DNA from: an uncultured Desulfuromonadales bacterium
GTDB taxonomy: Bacteria; Desulfobacterota; Desulfuromonadia; Geobacterales; Pseudopelobacteraceae
Direction: 5' to 3'
Assembly: GCA_903868145.1 (NCBI GenBank)
Contig: CAIPTY010000058.1
Coordinates: 91,550 to 155,549 of the forward strand
Length of the DNA stretch: 64,000 nt
Each line of letters begins with the position of its first letter. Positions within the stretch are counted from its first letter, which is position 1. A program made the translations under genes and the position numbers. Under the pieces are notes generated by a model that was given only the letters and a program-made list of their open reading frames with translations, was not told the origin of the DNA and did no database searches. Below, piece after piece: positions 1 through 8,018 of the stretch.

Positions 1-3
1 GAG

Positions 4-330
4 ATGTCCGCCCCCCCCCTTGCGATCCCCCGCTCCGCTTCGTTCTGGACAGACGGGCGAATCGAGGAGCTGTTTTCAAAACTGAACCAGCGTCTGGAAA
101 ACCACGAAAAGGTTACCCTGTCCACCGCCCAGGCACCCCTGACAGAGCTCACGCAGCGCTTGGAACAGATGCAGAATGCATTTGCACATCAGCTCAGCAG
201 CACCAACAAAGCCATAGCACATTTGAATATGAAAATTGCCGAGCAGGCCGAACCGGTATCAGTGCGACAGGAACCACCCGTAACTGAGACCGAGCCGAAG
301 CCGGGCTTGATGCGGAGGATCTTCGGATAA
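4..330 (+). CDS. Hypothetical coiled-coil protein, possibly the C-terminal part of a longer protein
   Basis: Not recognised as a family. The 108 residues are hydrophilic, with a heptad-like stretch at about 18-80 (leucines and glutamines in LNQRLENH and LTQRLEQMQ), a proline/glutamate-rich linker at about 84-100 and a basic end (LMRRIFG). There is no signal peptide or membrane segment. The reading frame is open at the window edge, so the ATG at position 4 may be internal; no ribosome site can be judged. The stop overlaps the start of the beta-barrel gene (TAATG), which implies translational coupling. In exosortase-type polysaccharide loci an ATPase gene often sits near such a barrel, so this could be the tail of that protein; this is inference. 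Confidence 0.5.
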   Translation: MSAPPLAIPRSASFWTDGRIEELFSKLNQRLENHEKVTLSTAQAPLTELTQRLEQMQNAFAHQLSSTNKAIAHLNMKIAEQAEPVSVRQEPPVTETEPKPGLMRRIFG

Positions 331-1574
331 TGCATTCTATCAAGAAAACCAGCAGTCGATGGATGGTATGCACGGGAATTGCCTGCGTGGCTCTGCTGGC
401 ATCAGCGGTACCACAGGTACGGGCAGCCGATTTCAGCATCAAGCCGTCAATCACGATCGGTGAGGAATTTACCGACAACGTCTTTGAGACCAACACCAAT
501 GTCAAATCCGACTTCATCACCCGCACACAGCCCGGTTTCGTACTCAGTTACAAAGCCCCGGTCTGGGACTGGGATCTCAACTATACCTTCGACTACCGCT
601 ACTATGTGAACGGAAGCCGTAAAGACGACATGACCCACGATGGCAACCTCAAGGGGCTGGTGAGACTGATTGACGAGAAGGTATTTCTTGAGGTGAGCGA
701 CAGCTACAAGCGGGTCTCTCTCGATGTAAACCGTGATACAACCAAGGAGAGCCTTTTTCTCAACCAGTCCGACCAGAATATTGCGACCATCTCTCCGTAC
801 GTCATGCTGCGCCCCCTTCCGCAGATGACCCTCAAGAGCGGGTACCGGTACGCCAACACCTGGTACAAAGACCCGCTGGGGGACAACAAGCAGGATCACA
901 TCGGGTTTGTGAACATCAGCTACGAGCTGACCCCCAAACTCTTCCTGACCGGCGACTATACCTACACATGGGAACTGCCTGAAAGAAACAGCAGCTTCAA
1001 ACGCCACGAGGCCTATGTCGGTCCGCGCTACGAATATGCGGATAAATCGTTCATCTATGCCCAGGGCGGGGTCATTTCCACCAGCTACGACAAGGGAAAC
1101 AACGCGCTCGATCCCGTATGGAACGCCGGCCTGACCCACACCTTCGACACCGCCGTCGCAACGATCACCGCCGGTATGAAATATGCCGATGATCCTCTCG
1201 GCCGGTCCATCCTCCAGACCTTCTACAACGGTTCGCTGACCAAGACCTTCCCGCGCGGCAGCCTTACCCTCAAGGGCTCATATATCGAGTCTTCGGGCAC
1301 CGCGGACAGCAGCAAAACCTATTCGGGGGGCTTCAGCGGCACCTACGAGGTGATGCAGGATCTGAACGGCACACTGGGATTCACATACGAAAACTACAAT
1401 GTGCCCAGCGGCACCACCGACAGATATCTGGTGGACTGCGGTCTGGTCTACTCATTCGCAAAAGAGCTCACCCTGGGGCTCTCCTATAAATTCATCGACT
1501 TCCAGTCTGATACGATCGCCACGGACAACAAACAGGTCAACCGCGTGATTCTGGAAGTGAAGAAGATCTTCTAA
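330..1574 (+). CDS. Outer-membrane beta-barrel protein of an exopolysaccharide locus
   Basis: A 414-residue protein with a signal peptide (basic start, hydrophobic segment about 15-28, cleavage after VRA near residue 32). The rest is alternating polar/aromatic strands typical of a barrel (WDLNYTFDYRYYV, LTGDYTYTWEL) and the chain ends in phenylalanine, as outer-membrane barrels do. It resembles the long outer-membrane proteins associated with PEP-CTERM/exosortase polysaccharide loci, with a likely role in glycan export or anchoring. It overlaps the upstream gene by one base. The barrel call is solid from the sequence; the family assignment is from memory of such loci and the export role is inferred from context. 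Confidence 0.75.
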   Translation: MHSIKKTSSRWMVCTGIACVALLASAVPQVRAADFSIKPSITIGEEFTDNVFETNTNVKSDFITRTQPGFVLSYKAPVWDWDLNYTFDYRYYVNGSRKDDMTHDGNLKGLVRLIDEKVFLEVSDSYKRVSLDVNRDTTKESLFLNQSDQNIATISPYVMLRPLPQMTLKSGYRYANTWYKDPLGDNKQDHIGFVNISYELTPKLFLTGDYTYTWELPERNSSFKRHEAYVGPRYEYADKSFIYAQGGVISTSYDKGNNALDPVWNAGLTHTFDTAVATITAGMKYADDPLGRSILQTFYNGSLTKTFPRGSLTLKGSYIESSGTADSSKTYSGGFSGTYEVMQDLNGTLGFTYENYNVPSGTTDRYLVDCGLVYSFAKELTLGLSYKFIDFQSDTIATDNKQVNRVILEVKKIF

Positions 1575-1648
1575 ACATGACCCTCCTCTTTTAGGCAGCG
1601 TTGTTGCTGATAGAATCTACGTATGCCGGCCAGACAAAGGAATGTTTC

Positions 1649-1939
1649 ATGCGTATCCACCCGGAAGAGCAGGCAGCAATTGTTTCTACGATTACCGGTT
1701 TTGATAATGAATCGGAAATCTTTCTCTTCGGTTCCCGTCTTGATGACACAAAACGTGGCGGGGATATAGATATCCTCGTAAAGTCAGATGTCATCTGCCG
1801 CAGCATGCTGGCTTGCATAGAAGACGAACTCTTCAGAAAGATCGATGAACAGAAAATTGATTTTGTACTGACCCTGAAGAACGAACTTAGTTCTTTTGCA
1901 GGAATGGTGCTTGCCAAAGGAGCGATACAGCTGTGGTGA
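1649..1939 (+). CDS. mntA: MntA-type minimal nucleotidyltransferase antitoxin
   Basis: A small (96-residue) minimal nucleotidyltransferase. The active-site signature is clear: FGSR followed by DTKRGGDIDIL, giving the GS...DxD pattern that binds metal and NTP. In characterised MntA-HepT pairs this enzyme adds AMP to a tyrosine of the HEPN toxin and so neutralises it. I place the start at the ATG preceded by AAAGG rather than the TTG 48 bases upstream. The stop overlaps the start of the HEPN gene, the usual antitoxin-first order of this module. It lies directly downstream of the glycan barrel gene, in a repeat-rich patchwork. Confidence 0.8.
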   Translation: MRIHPEEQAAIVSTITGFDNESEIFLFGSRLDDTKRGGDIDILVKSDVICRSMLACIEDELFRKIDEQKIDFVLTLKNELSSFAGMVLAKGAIQLW

Positions 1940-2400
1940 ATGAAGAGCTCATCTATCTTCAGGAACTACTTGGGCGCCTGCAAAAGGCCGCCGGTACGCT
2001 CAACTATTCCTACACAATATGTGAGGCTATCGGTATCAAGGAAGCATACGAAGCAGAAGAACAGGACCGGTTTGAATCATTGACAGCCAAATTTGCCAGG
2101 TTGTCGGATTTGATTATCAAACAGGCCATCAAATTGATTGATATTCTTGATCTTGACGAACCTCCCGAAACTGTCCGTGATTCAATCAACCGTGCCGAAA
2201 AGAAAGGTCTCATTGAATCAGGAATAAGATTTGTGGAGATCAGAAAATTGCGCAACAGAATTGCTCATGAATATGCCGAATCAGATGAAGATATTGTGGA
2301 AATTTATATGGAAGTGTTGCGGAGCACGCCACTGCTGTTTGATAGTGTGAATCGAATCCTGGGCTACTGCCGAAAGTATACAGACCGGCAATGCTGCTAA
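1933..2400 (+). CDS. hepT: HepT-type HEPN ribonuclease toxin
   Basis: A 155-residue all-alpha protein. It carries the HEPN catalytic signature RNRIAHEY (R-X4-H-X-Y) near residue 107, and the tyrosine is the position modified by the partner nucleotidyltransferase in studied pairs. HEPN toxins of this kind cut RNA. The start is one of two adjacent GTG codons (1933 or 1936) overlapping the stop of mntA, so the pair is translationally coupled. Both signature motifs of the module are intact, so this copy looks functional, in contrast to the truncated HEPN gene at 6.05 kb. The Cys-Cys end and full length agree with the family. Confidence 0.8.
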   Translation: MVNEELIYLQELLGRLQKAAGTLNYSYTICEAIGIKEAYEAEEQDRFESLTAKFARLSDLIIKQAIKLIDILDLDEPPETVRDSINRAEKKGLIESGIRFVEIRKLRNRIAHEYAESDEDIVEIYMEVLRSTPLLFDSVNRILGYCRKYTDRQCC

Positions 2401-2409
2401 AAACCTGAT

Positions 2410-2520
2410 ATTTCTCAGGATTATTCGGGATTCAGGGCTTTTAGACTCTGAAAGACTTTTGGAACCGCAGATTCACGCAGATGAACTCAGAGTTAGAACC
2501 ACAAGCAAGAATTGTTTCTG
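2410..2520 (+). repeat. Dispersed intergenic repeat, copy 1
   Basis: Begins as a degenerate 'gattattcgggattcag' segment and continues into the core 'accgcagattcacgcaga'. From 2451 to about 2517 it matches 3315-3381 with only about two differences. It lies between the HEPN gene and the VapB gene and has no coding potential of its own. Confidence 0.8.
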
Positions 2521-2587
2521 TTTAACGCATTATTTTTAATAAGTTGTAATGTTTCTAACTCACAATTTAACGGACAGGAAATTTACC

Positions 2588-2824
2588 ATGCCGACAACAT
2601 ATAAACAAAAATTATTTGGAGAATTAAACGCCATTCCGGAAGAAATGATTCCTCGCTTTTACCGAATTATACATGCGCTGTGTTCGGAGTTCACTCATAC
2701 CGCAGTGGAGACGAAATCACGCGGATCGCTAAAAGGTATCTGGGGGGATATAAAAATTGAAGAATCTTTGATAAAAGAAGCACGGAATTCGCTCTTTACG
2801 TATGAACGGGAAATAAAGGGATGA
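2588..2824 (+). CDS. VapB-like antitoxin
   Basis: A 78-residue protein whose end (GSLKGIWGDI followed by IKEARNSLF) resembles the C-terminal toxin-binding arm of VapB/DUF2281-type antitoxins. The N-terminal part does not show an obvious AbrB or ribbon-helix-helix motif that I can name. The start is placed at the ATG before PTTYKQ; an upstream in-frame ATG at 2549 lacks a ribosome site. The stop overlaps the next start as ATGA, the common layout of vapBC. The assignment leans on the certain PIN partner. Confidence 0.65.
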   Translation: MPTTYKQKLFGELNAIPEEMIPRFYRIIHALCSEFTHTAVETKSRGSLKGIWGDIKIEESLIKEARNSLFTYEREIKG

Positions 2825-3207
2825 CGTATATTACGGATACGCACTCGCTGGTATGGTACTTTACCAACGATCAACGCCTTGGTAAAAAAGCACTCAAAGC
2901 GTTTGAAAGCACGGTACAGTCAGGTCGAATAATCGTACCTACTGTTGTATTGGCTGAGATTATGTTTATAGCAAATAAGGGACGACTCCTCATCGGCTTT
3001 ACTGAAACGGTGGCTAAAATAGAATCAATGGCAAACTTTGAAATTGCAGTACTTGACTTGGATGTACTTAGATTATCAGAAAAAACAAGTGTATCATTGG
3101 AGATGCATGACAAAATAATTGTCGCAACTGCAATGTGTTATGACGGTGTCCTGATTACAAAAGATGAACAGATAACAAAATCAAAAGTTGTTAAAACGGT
3201 CTGGTGA
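2821..3207 (+). CDS. vapC: VapC-type PIN-domain toxin
   Basis: A PIN-domain ribonuclease of 128 residues, the normal length. The acidic metal-binding residues are visible: D6 (ITDTHSLVWY), E46 (VVLAEIMF), D97 (EMHDKIIVATA) and D115 (LITKDEQI). PIN toxins cut tRNA or rRNA in a magnesium-dependent way and are held inactive by the partner antitoxin encoded immediately upstream with a four-base overlap. The pair is bracketed by two copies of the same dispersed repeat, which suggests it arrived or moves as a unit. Confidence 0.85.
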   Translation: MTYITDTHSLVWYFTNDQRLGKKALKAFESTVQSGRIIVPTVVLAEIMFIANKGRLLIGFTETVAKIESMANFEIAVLDLDVLRLSEKTSVSLEMHDKIIVATAMCYDGVLITKDEQITKSKVVKTVW

Positions 3208-3265
3208 TTTTATGCGAAGTTAAAATCCAGAGTAATCGCAGTAATCCCGAGACTAAGAAAATATT

Positions 3266-3480
3266 TTAGCTTCAGGATTTCTCAGAATTACCCAGGATTC
3301 AAGGTTTTAACTACCTGAAAGACTTTTGGAACCGCAGATCCACGCAGATGAACGCAGAGTTAGAACCACAAGCAAGAATTGATTCTGATTTACCCCAAAG
3401 CATAATGATTTTGACATACCCAAAAAGACTGTTAGATTTTGACTTTCTCTGCGTGCATCCGCCTTTATCTGCGGTTAACT
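3266..3480 (+). repeat. Dispersed intergenic repeat, copy 2 (longest copy, with inverted arms)
   Basis: The left arm at about 3330-3360 (accgcagatccacgcaga...) has an imperfect inverted partner at about 3447-3477 (tctgcgtgcatccgcc...ctgcggtt). The two arms enclose about 90 bases, so the element could fold as a large hairpin. It fills the whole gap between vapC and the GT2 gene. Confidence 0.8.
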
Positions 3481-3502
3481 GTTTTATTCTAGAGACCAAC
3501 CA

Positions 3503-4384
3503 ATGACTCAACAAACCAAGCCTGTTTCACAGCATATTCACGGCCTGGATGGTATTCGCGCCGTATCAATTCCGTCAATCTCATTTATAATACTGACCTG
3601 GAACTCGGAAGGGTATCTGAGGCGCTGCTTCGACTCACTTATCCGCACGTGTACGGCCGAGGATATCTCCTTTGAAGTCATTGTTATCGACAACGGCTCT
3701 CATGACGCTTCCTGCGATATTGTTGAAGGGTATAATAAAGATTCTTCCGATACCTTTCATCTTATCTCGCTGGAGTGCAACCGGGGTACGACCTATACAC
3801 GCAATCTCGGATTGAAACAGGCACGGGGTGAATATTTGTGCATCCTCGATTCGGATACGGAAATGGGCGAGGGGAGTTTGACAGCGGTTATGAATCGCCT
3901 GAATTCAGATAGAAAAATCGGCATGCTTGTGCCGCGTTTGTTATTGCCGGATGGTTCAGTTCAGAATTCAGTCAAGCGTTTTCCGACCATGCTCAACAAG
4001 CTGATGAAAATCCCCCGAATTGTTTTTGGTGTCAGCACAAAGAACAGCGATTTTTACGAAAACTTCCCGTTTATCAAAGAATGTGAGGTTGATACGGCCA
4101 TTTCTGCCTGCTGGTTTCTCAGAAGAGATGTCATGGAGAAGGTGGGATATCTGGATGAAAATATTTTCTACGCCCCGGAAGATATAGATTATTCACTGCG
4201 TGTCTGGCTGGCCGGATTCCGTATTCTTTATTATCCCGCTTATACGGTCCTGCATCACACCCAGCAGATAACCCACAAGAAACCCCTTTCAAAAACGTCG
4301 CTGAGTCACTTCGGCGGGCTGCTGTATTACTACCGGAAGCATGGTGGCTGGCTGGTGCGGCCGCGTGCTTCAAAGGCTCTTTGA
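3503..4384 (+). CDS. Family 2 glycosyltransferase with an acyltransferase-derived N-terminus
   Basis: A 293-residue GT-A fold enzyme that would transfer a sugar from a nucleotide donor during glycan assembly. The GT2 domain begins at about residue 26 (SFIILTWNSEGYLRRCF), has the donor-binding VIVIDNGSHD, the metal-binding DSD at 116-118 and the acceptor-region APEDIDYSLRVW. No membrane segments are obvious. The first about 23 residues (MTQQTKPVSQ, then LDGIRAVSI) do not belong to GT2 enzymes; they match the start of the acyltransferase fragment at 6231, at DNA level too. The gene is therefore a fusion made by recombination. Whether the extra leader affects activity is unknown. Repeat copies flank it on both sides. 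Confidence 0.85.
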   Translation: MTQQTKPVSQHIHGLDGIRAVSIPSISFIILTWNSEGYLRRCFDSLIRTCTAEDISFEVIVIDNGSHDASCDIVEGYNKDSSDTFHLISLECNRGTTYTRNLGLKQARGEYLCILDSDTEMGEGSLTAVMNRLNSDRKIGMLVPRLLLPDGSVQNSVKRFPTMLNKLMKIPRIVFGVSTKNSDFYENFPFIKECEVDTAISACWFLRRDVMEKVGYLDENIFYAPEDIDYSLRVWLAGFRILYYPAYTVLHHTQQITHKKPLSKTSLSHFGGLLYYYRKHGGWLVRPRASKAL

Positions 4385-4505
4385 ACCGTAGATTCAGGCT
4401 GATAAACGCAGAGTAATCACAAGCACAACGAATGATTCCGGTTTCCCCAAAGCTTATTAATTTTGACGTGCTCCGCGTGTATCTGCGTTCATCTGCGGTT
4501 AATAA
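4381..4505 (+). repeat. Dispersed intergenic repeat, copy 3
   Basis: The left arm (ttgaaccgtagattcaggct) starts at the GT2 stop and the right arm (tctgcgttcatctgcggtt) ends just before the next gene. Internal sequence (ccccaaagcttattaattttgac) parallels copy 2, so copies 2 and 3 share more than the arms. Confidence 0.75.
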
Positions 4506-4516
4506 AGATTCTAAGA

Positions 4517-5581
4517 ATGGATCGGTGCATGCTCGACAAGATAGCCGCAACATTACAATGGCTTCCCTCCTACTTTTCCCGCGAAATCGCTAGAACTCTC
4601 AATGGTGAGCGCGTCACCCCGAAACATATCTATTTCTGTATCTGCGATCATTATGAGCCGTACTGGAACGGTGCTGACAAGACAACTGCCCGCACGCGCA
4701 TCCAACGCTGGCTGAACGAATATCCAAAAATTGCCGACACATACCGTGATTCGGATGGTAATCGCCTCAAATACAGCTTTTTCTATCCGGAGGAGGAGTA
4801 TCAGGTAGATGATCTGAATGCCCTGGCGGAGTTATGTCACGCCGGTTACGGCGAGGTGGAGATTCACCTGCACCACGACAATGACACCCCGGAGAATCTC
4901 CGGCGCACCTTGATTGACTTCAAGCATCGACTGCATGAACAGCACGGCCTGCTGTCGGTTGATAAGGTGACCGGCGAGATTGTCTACGGTTTCATTCACG
5001 GCAACTGGTCGCTCTGCAATTCCAGAAAAGACGGGCGCTGGTGTGGTGTCAATGATGAGATAACGATCCTTCTGGAAACCGGCTGTTATGCCGACTTTAC
5101 CCTGCCGTCAGCGCCCAGTGATACGCAGACCCGCAAGGTGAACAGCATCTATTACGGGGTTGATAAGCCGGGCATGCCCAAATCACACGATTGGGGTGTG
5201 GATGCGGAGGTTGGCAAGCGTGGTGAAGGGTTATTGATGGTGCAGGGACCGTTGGCGCTCGATTGGGGACGGCGCAAGTTTGGAGTGGTTCCGCGCCTTG
5301 AATATAGCGGTTTATTGGGTAATTTCCCGCCATCAGCTGAACGGGTGAAGTTGTGGATTGATGCGGGGATATCGGTCAAAGGCTCACCGGAACACGTTTT
5401 TGTGAAGTTGTACACCCATGGCACGCAGGAAGGTGTCATGAAGATGCTGTTTGACGATGGCGGCTGGCAGCGTTTTTTTGATGGTATTGAGAAGTATGGC
5501 AATGATAATAAGGTAATGGTTCATTTTGTGAGTGCCAGAGAGCTAGTTAACAAAATTGAAACCGTTTGCGCTATGAGATAG
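4517..5581 (+). CDS. Conserved polysaccharide-locus protein, possibly a deacetylase-like hydrolase
   Basis: About 354 residues, without signal peptide or membrane segments. I do not recognise a named family with certainty. The stretches YFCICDHYEPYW near the start and VEIHLHHDND around residue 117 look like the Asp-His and His metal positions of NodB-type polysaccharide deacetylases, and FIHGNWSLCNSR also fits a sugar-enzyme active site. This is a motif impression only. An earlier in-frame start at 4463 would lie inside the flanking repeat, so I prefer 4517; an ATG at 4529 is also possible. The gene stands alone between two repeat copies inside the glycan locus, which supports a role in glycan modification. 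Confidence 0.55.
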   Translation: MDRCMLDKIAATLQWLPSYFSREIARTLNGERVTPKHIYFCICDHYEPYWNGADKTTARTRIQRWLNEYPKIADTYRDSDGNRLKYSFFYPEEEYQVDDLNALAELCHAGYGEVEIHLHHDNDTPENLRRTLIDFKHRLHEQHGLLSVDKVTGEIVYGFIHGNWSLCNSRKDGRWCGVNDEITILLETGCYADFTLPSAPSDTQTRKVNSIYYGVDKPGMPKSHDWGVDAEVGKRGEGLLMVQGPLALDWGRRKFGVVPRLEYSGLLGNFPPSAERVKLWIDAGISVKGSPEHVFVKLYTHGTQEGVMKMLFDDGGWQRFFDGIEKYGNDNKVMVHFVSARELVNKIETVCAMR

Positions 5582-5637
5582 CTGTTGGAATTCTCGGTGG
5601 GATTGTCGGTCATAAATTTCATGATTTCTCTTTAAAT

Positions 5638-5672
5638 GCCTGAAAGACCTTTGTAACCGAAGATTTACGCAG
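5638..5672 (+). repeat. Dispersed intergenic repeat, copy 4 (short, degenerate)
   Basis: A shortened left arm (tgaaagacctttgtaaccg, then cgcagatgaacg) of the same repeat as copies 1-3, again placed exactly between two gene modules. Confidence 0.65.
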
Positions 5673-5735
5673 ATGAACGTAGAAATGAAGATTTTGTAGC
5701 ACCCCAAAAAAGATTTGTCTTTATCCGAGGTTTCC

Positions 5736-6059
5736 ATGACTGTAACAGGAGCAAATGAATCATTGATGGAGGGAGCCCGTCGAATTTCCATCGCATTAAA
5801 TCCTGAAAAAATTTATCTTTTTGGATCTCATGCATGGGGAATCCCGACGCCTGATAGTGACATTGATCTTTTTGTAATTGTCAAAGAGTCGGCGCAACCC
5901 GCATACCGGCGCTCTCGTGATGCATATCATTCATTACGAGGCCTCAGGGAACCTTTTGAAGTAATAGTAAGAACCATTTCAGAGGTTGAGAAAAGCAGAA
6001 CCGTTGCGTCGTCTTTTGTGAAAAAAGTTCTTGATCAAGGAAAATTATTATATGGATGA
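5736..6059 (+). CDS. Second MntA-like nucleotidyltransferase, next to a truncated HEPN gene
   Basis: A 107-residue minimal nucleotidyltransferase with FGSHAWG followed by DSDIDLFV (GS...DxD), so the catalytic core is intact. The start is the ATG after CCGAGG. It overlaps the next gene, a HEPN protein cut to less than half its normal length. It is only distantly similar to the MntA at 1649: the flanking residues and C-terminal half differ, so this is a separate acquisition and not a local duplication. With a broken partner, it may be an orphan antitoxin or a decaying module. Confidence 0.75.
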   Translation: MTVTGANESLMEGARRISIALNPEKIYLFGSHAWGIPTPDSDIDLFVIVKESAQPAYRRSRDAYHSLRGLREPFEVIVRTISEVEKSRTVASSFVKKVLDQGKLLYG

Positions 6060-6234
6060 GGCGACAACTCATGAGGTAAGACAGTGGCTTCATAAATCAG
6101 ACCATGATCTGCGTTCTGCAGCACGACTTATGTCTGGTGATGAGGAACCTCTGCTTGATACTGCCGTGTATCATTGCCAGCAGGCAGCAGAGAAAGCTCT
6201 AATAGCTTACCTTATTCAAGGGATCAACCCATGA
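6052..6234 (+). pseudogene. Truncated HEPN-domain gene
   Basis: Sixty residues starting VRQWLHKSDHDLRSAARL and reaching VYHCQQAAEKALIAYL, the first two helices of a HEPN domain. Intact proteins of this family run to about 120-150 residues and carry their catalytic arginine and histidine in the second half, which is absent here. The frame stops at the junction where acyltransferase-type sequence begins; its last residues (IQGINP) are encoded by DNA that also occurs just upstream of the GT2 gene. The truncation is thus the scar of the same recombination. It is unlikely to be a working toxin. Confidence 0.7.
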
Positions 6235-6539
6235 CTCAACAAACCAAGCCGGTCTCGAAGCGTATTCCCTGCCTTGATGGTATTCGCGCCATATCGATTT
6301 CGCTTGTTTTGCTTGCTCACTTTATCGGAACCGTCGGTCAGGATGTACCAAAATGGATTCTGCCGTTTACCAAAATGGGTAACCTGGGTGTACGGATCTT
6401 TTTCGTCATCTCCGGATTTTTGATTACCACTCTGCTCATCTCCGAGTACAAAAAAACCGGCACCATCGCTCTCTTAAAATTCTATTTCAACCGTACGTTT
6501 CGTATTTTTCCTGTCTTCTATGCGTTTAGGCTAAATTAG
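6231..6539 (+). pseudogene. Truncated acyltransferase-3 family gene (N-terminal fragment)
   Basis: The first about 100 residues of a membrane O-acyltransferase of the OafA/NodX type: LDGIRAISI, the catalytic-histidine helix VLLAHFIG, and RIFFVISGFLITTLLI followed by FNRTFRIFPVFY. Intact enzymes have about 350-400 residues and ten membrane helices; here the frame ends after two helices with FRLN. The flippase gene starts three bases later, so the rest of the gene is gone. The start overlaps the HEPN stop as ATGA. The N-terminal segment is a near copy of the leader on the GT2 gene at 3503. Confidence 0.8.
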
Positions 6540-6542
6540 TAC

Positions 6543-7994
6543 ATGGCACAGTCACTAAAAAGTACGACATTCAAGAATATAAGCTACAACGCCATAGGTA
6601 AGGTTGTAGCTTTTGGTTTTCAATCGGTTGCTAATATCATTCTTAGCCGTGAATTGATTGCGGCTGATTATGGCGTCGCTGGTTTTGCCATGATCTGTGT
6701 TGCGTTTATGAAGAATTTTTCCGGTTTTGGAATTAACAGGGCTGCTGTGCATGCTGCGGATTTTGATGAAAAGGCAATGGCTACAGCCTTTACATTACGG
6801 CAGATAATAGGCGTTATTGCATTCGGCATTACAATAGCGTTTTCCGGACTGGCGGAGCATTTTATTGATCATAAAGCAATTACATCAGTTATCAGGGTAC
6901 TCGCGTTTGCTATCTTGATTGATAATTTTAGCCTGGTTTCTTCGATACAGCTTGAAAGGAATCTGAAGTTCTCAGTGATCTCACTTGCAGAGACAGGTCT
7001 GACGGCAGCGAGCTCTATAATCGCAATTATTCTGGCACTAAACGGATTTAAATATTGGAGCATTGTCTATGCCTTTTTGGCGGCAAATACCGTTTTTGTA
7101 GCTATTACATACTGGTACGCGCCATACCGGTTTAAATTTTCCATAGACACTGTGATTGCCAAACAATATCTGAGTTTTGGTTCAACCGTTTTTTTAACAG
7201 GGCTTCTCTCTTTTGCCGTATTTAACATGGATAATTTTATCGTCGGTTCAGTTGCGGGCGTGTCGCAGCTTGGTTATTATGCAATAGCTTTTAACTGGGG
7301 CGCGATGGTCTGTTCGATCATGGGAGCGGTGGTTTTGGGTGTACTCTTTCCAACGTTTTCGCGTATGCAGGGTGATCTGGAACGGATGAAACAGGCGTAT
7401 CTTAAGATCATTCAGTATACTGCGCTTTTTAGTGTGTTATGCAATGTTGGCCTGTTTTGTGTGGCGGATAATTTTCTGATTACTGTCCTCGGTAAAGGTA
7501 CAGATAAGTGGCTTCCCTCGCTCATGACATTGCGGATTCTTTGCCTGTATGGAATAGTTCGCTCACTTATCGAACCGGCTTCATCTCTTCTTATGGCACA
7601 AGGAAAAGCACATATAGCGCTCAAGGCAAGCCTGCTGGTCGCTCTCGTTGAGCTTGCATTGGTGTATCCGGCTATTAAATATGGCGGGATTGAAGTTGTG
7701 GGTATAGCAGTGCTGTTTGCGTACGTCTGTCAGTTGGCTATCTATCTGCCAGCATTGAAAAAAACAAACGATATTAGACTGATAGAAATTGTGAAGATAA
7801 CGTGGCCTGCCTTGGTGGCTGGTGGCATAACGCTGCTTGGTTATTTTTCACTGAATGGTCTTTTTACTCCCGGACTCCTGAAACTGGTGGTGAGTATGTT
7901 TCTTCTTACATCAGTGTACCTTTTGTTTTATGGACTGCTGACTCGATGGCGCGTGTTTCTTCAATTAAGGGATTTATTACCAGCAAGAAGTTGA
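6543..7994 (+). CDS. Wzx-type polysaccharide flippase
   Basis: A 483-residue integral membrane protein with about 12-14 hydrophobic helices spread over its length, of the polysaccharide transport/MATE-like superfamily (Polysacc_synt type). The N-terminal signature TFKNISYNAIGKV...SVANIILSREL followed by DYGVAGFAMI is typical of lipid-linked oligosaccharide flippases. It would move undecaprenyl-linked repeat units across the inner membrane. It is the first gene of the continuous operon and immediately precedes the polymerase/ligase, the usual Wzx-Wzy pairing. It has the same AT-rich base use as the genes downstream. Confidence 0.88.
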   Translation: MAQSLKSTTFKNISYNAIGKVVAFGFQSVANIILSRELIAADYGVAGFAMICVAFMKNFSGFGINRAAVHAADFDEKAMATAFTLRQIIGVIAFGITIAFSGLAEHFIDHKAITSVIRVLAFAILIDNFSLVSSIQLERNLKFSVISLAETGLTAASSIIAIILALNGFKYWSIVYAFLAANTVFVAITYWYAPYRFKFSIDTVIAKQYLSFGSTVFLTGLLSFAVFNMDNFIVGSVAGVSQLGYYAIAFNWGAMVCSIMGAVVLGVLFPTFSRMQGDLERMKQAYLKIIQYTALFSVLCNVGLFCVADNFLITVLGKGTDKWLPSLMTLRILCLYGIVRSLIEPASSLLMAQGKAHIALKASLLVALVELALVYPAIKYGGIEVVGIAVLFAYVCQLAIYLPALKKTNDIRLIEIVKITWPALVAGGITLLGYFSLNGLFTPGLLKLVVSMFLLTSVYLLFYGLLTRWRVFLQLRDLLPARS

Positions 7995-8018
7995 AACCGG
8001 AGAGGAGTCTTTACAAAA

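Noticed and set aside
447..1139. Long - strand frame opposite the beta-barrel gene
   Set aside because: It is the reverse shadow of a barrel gene with a clear signal peptide; its protein has no family features and no ribosome site.
2410..5672. The regularly spaced repeats as a CRISPR array
   Set aside because: The intervals contain whole genes of differing length, and the repeats are imperfect and much longer than CRISPR repeats; no cas genes are present.
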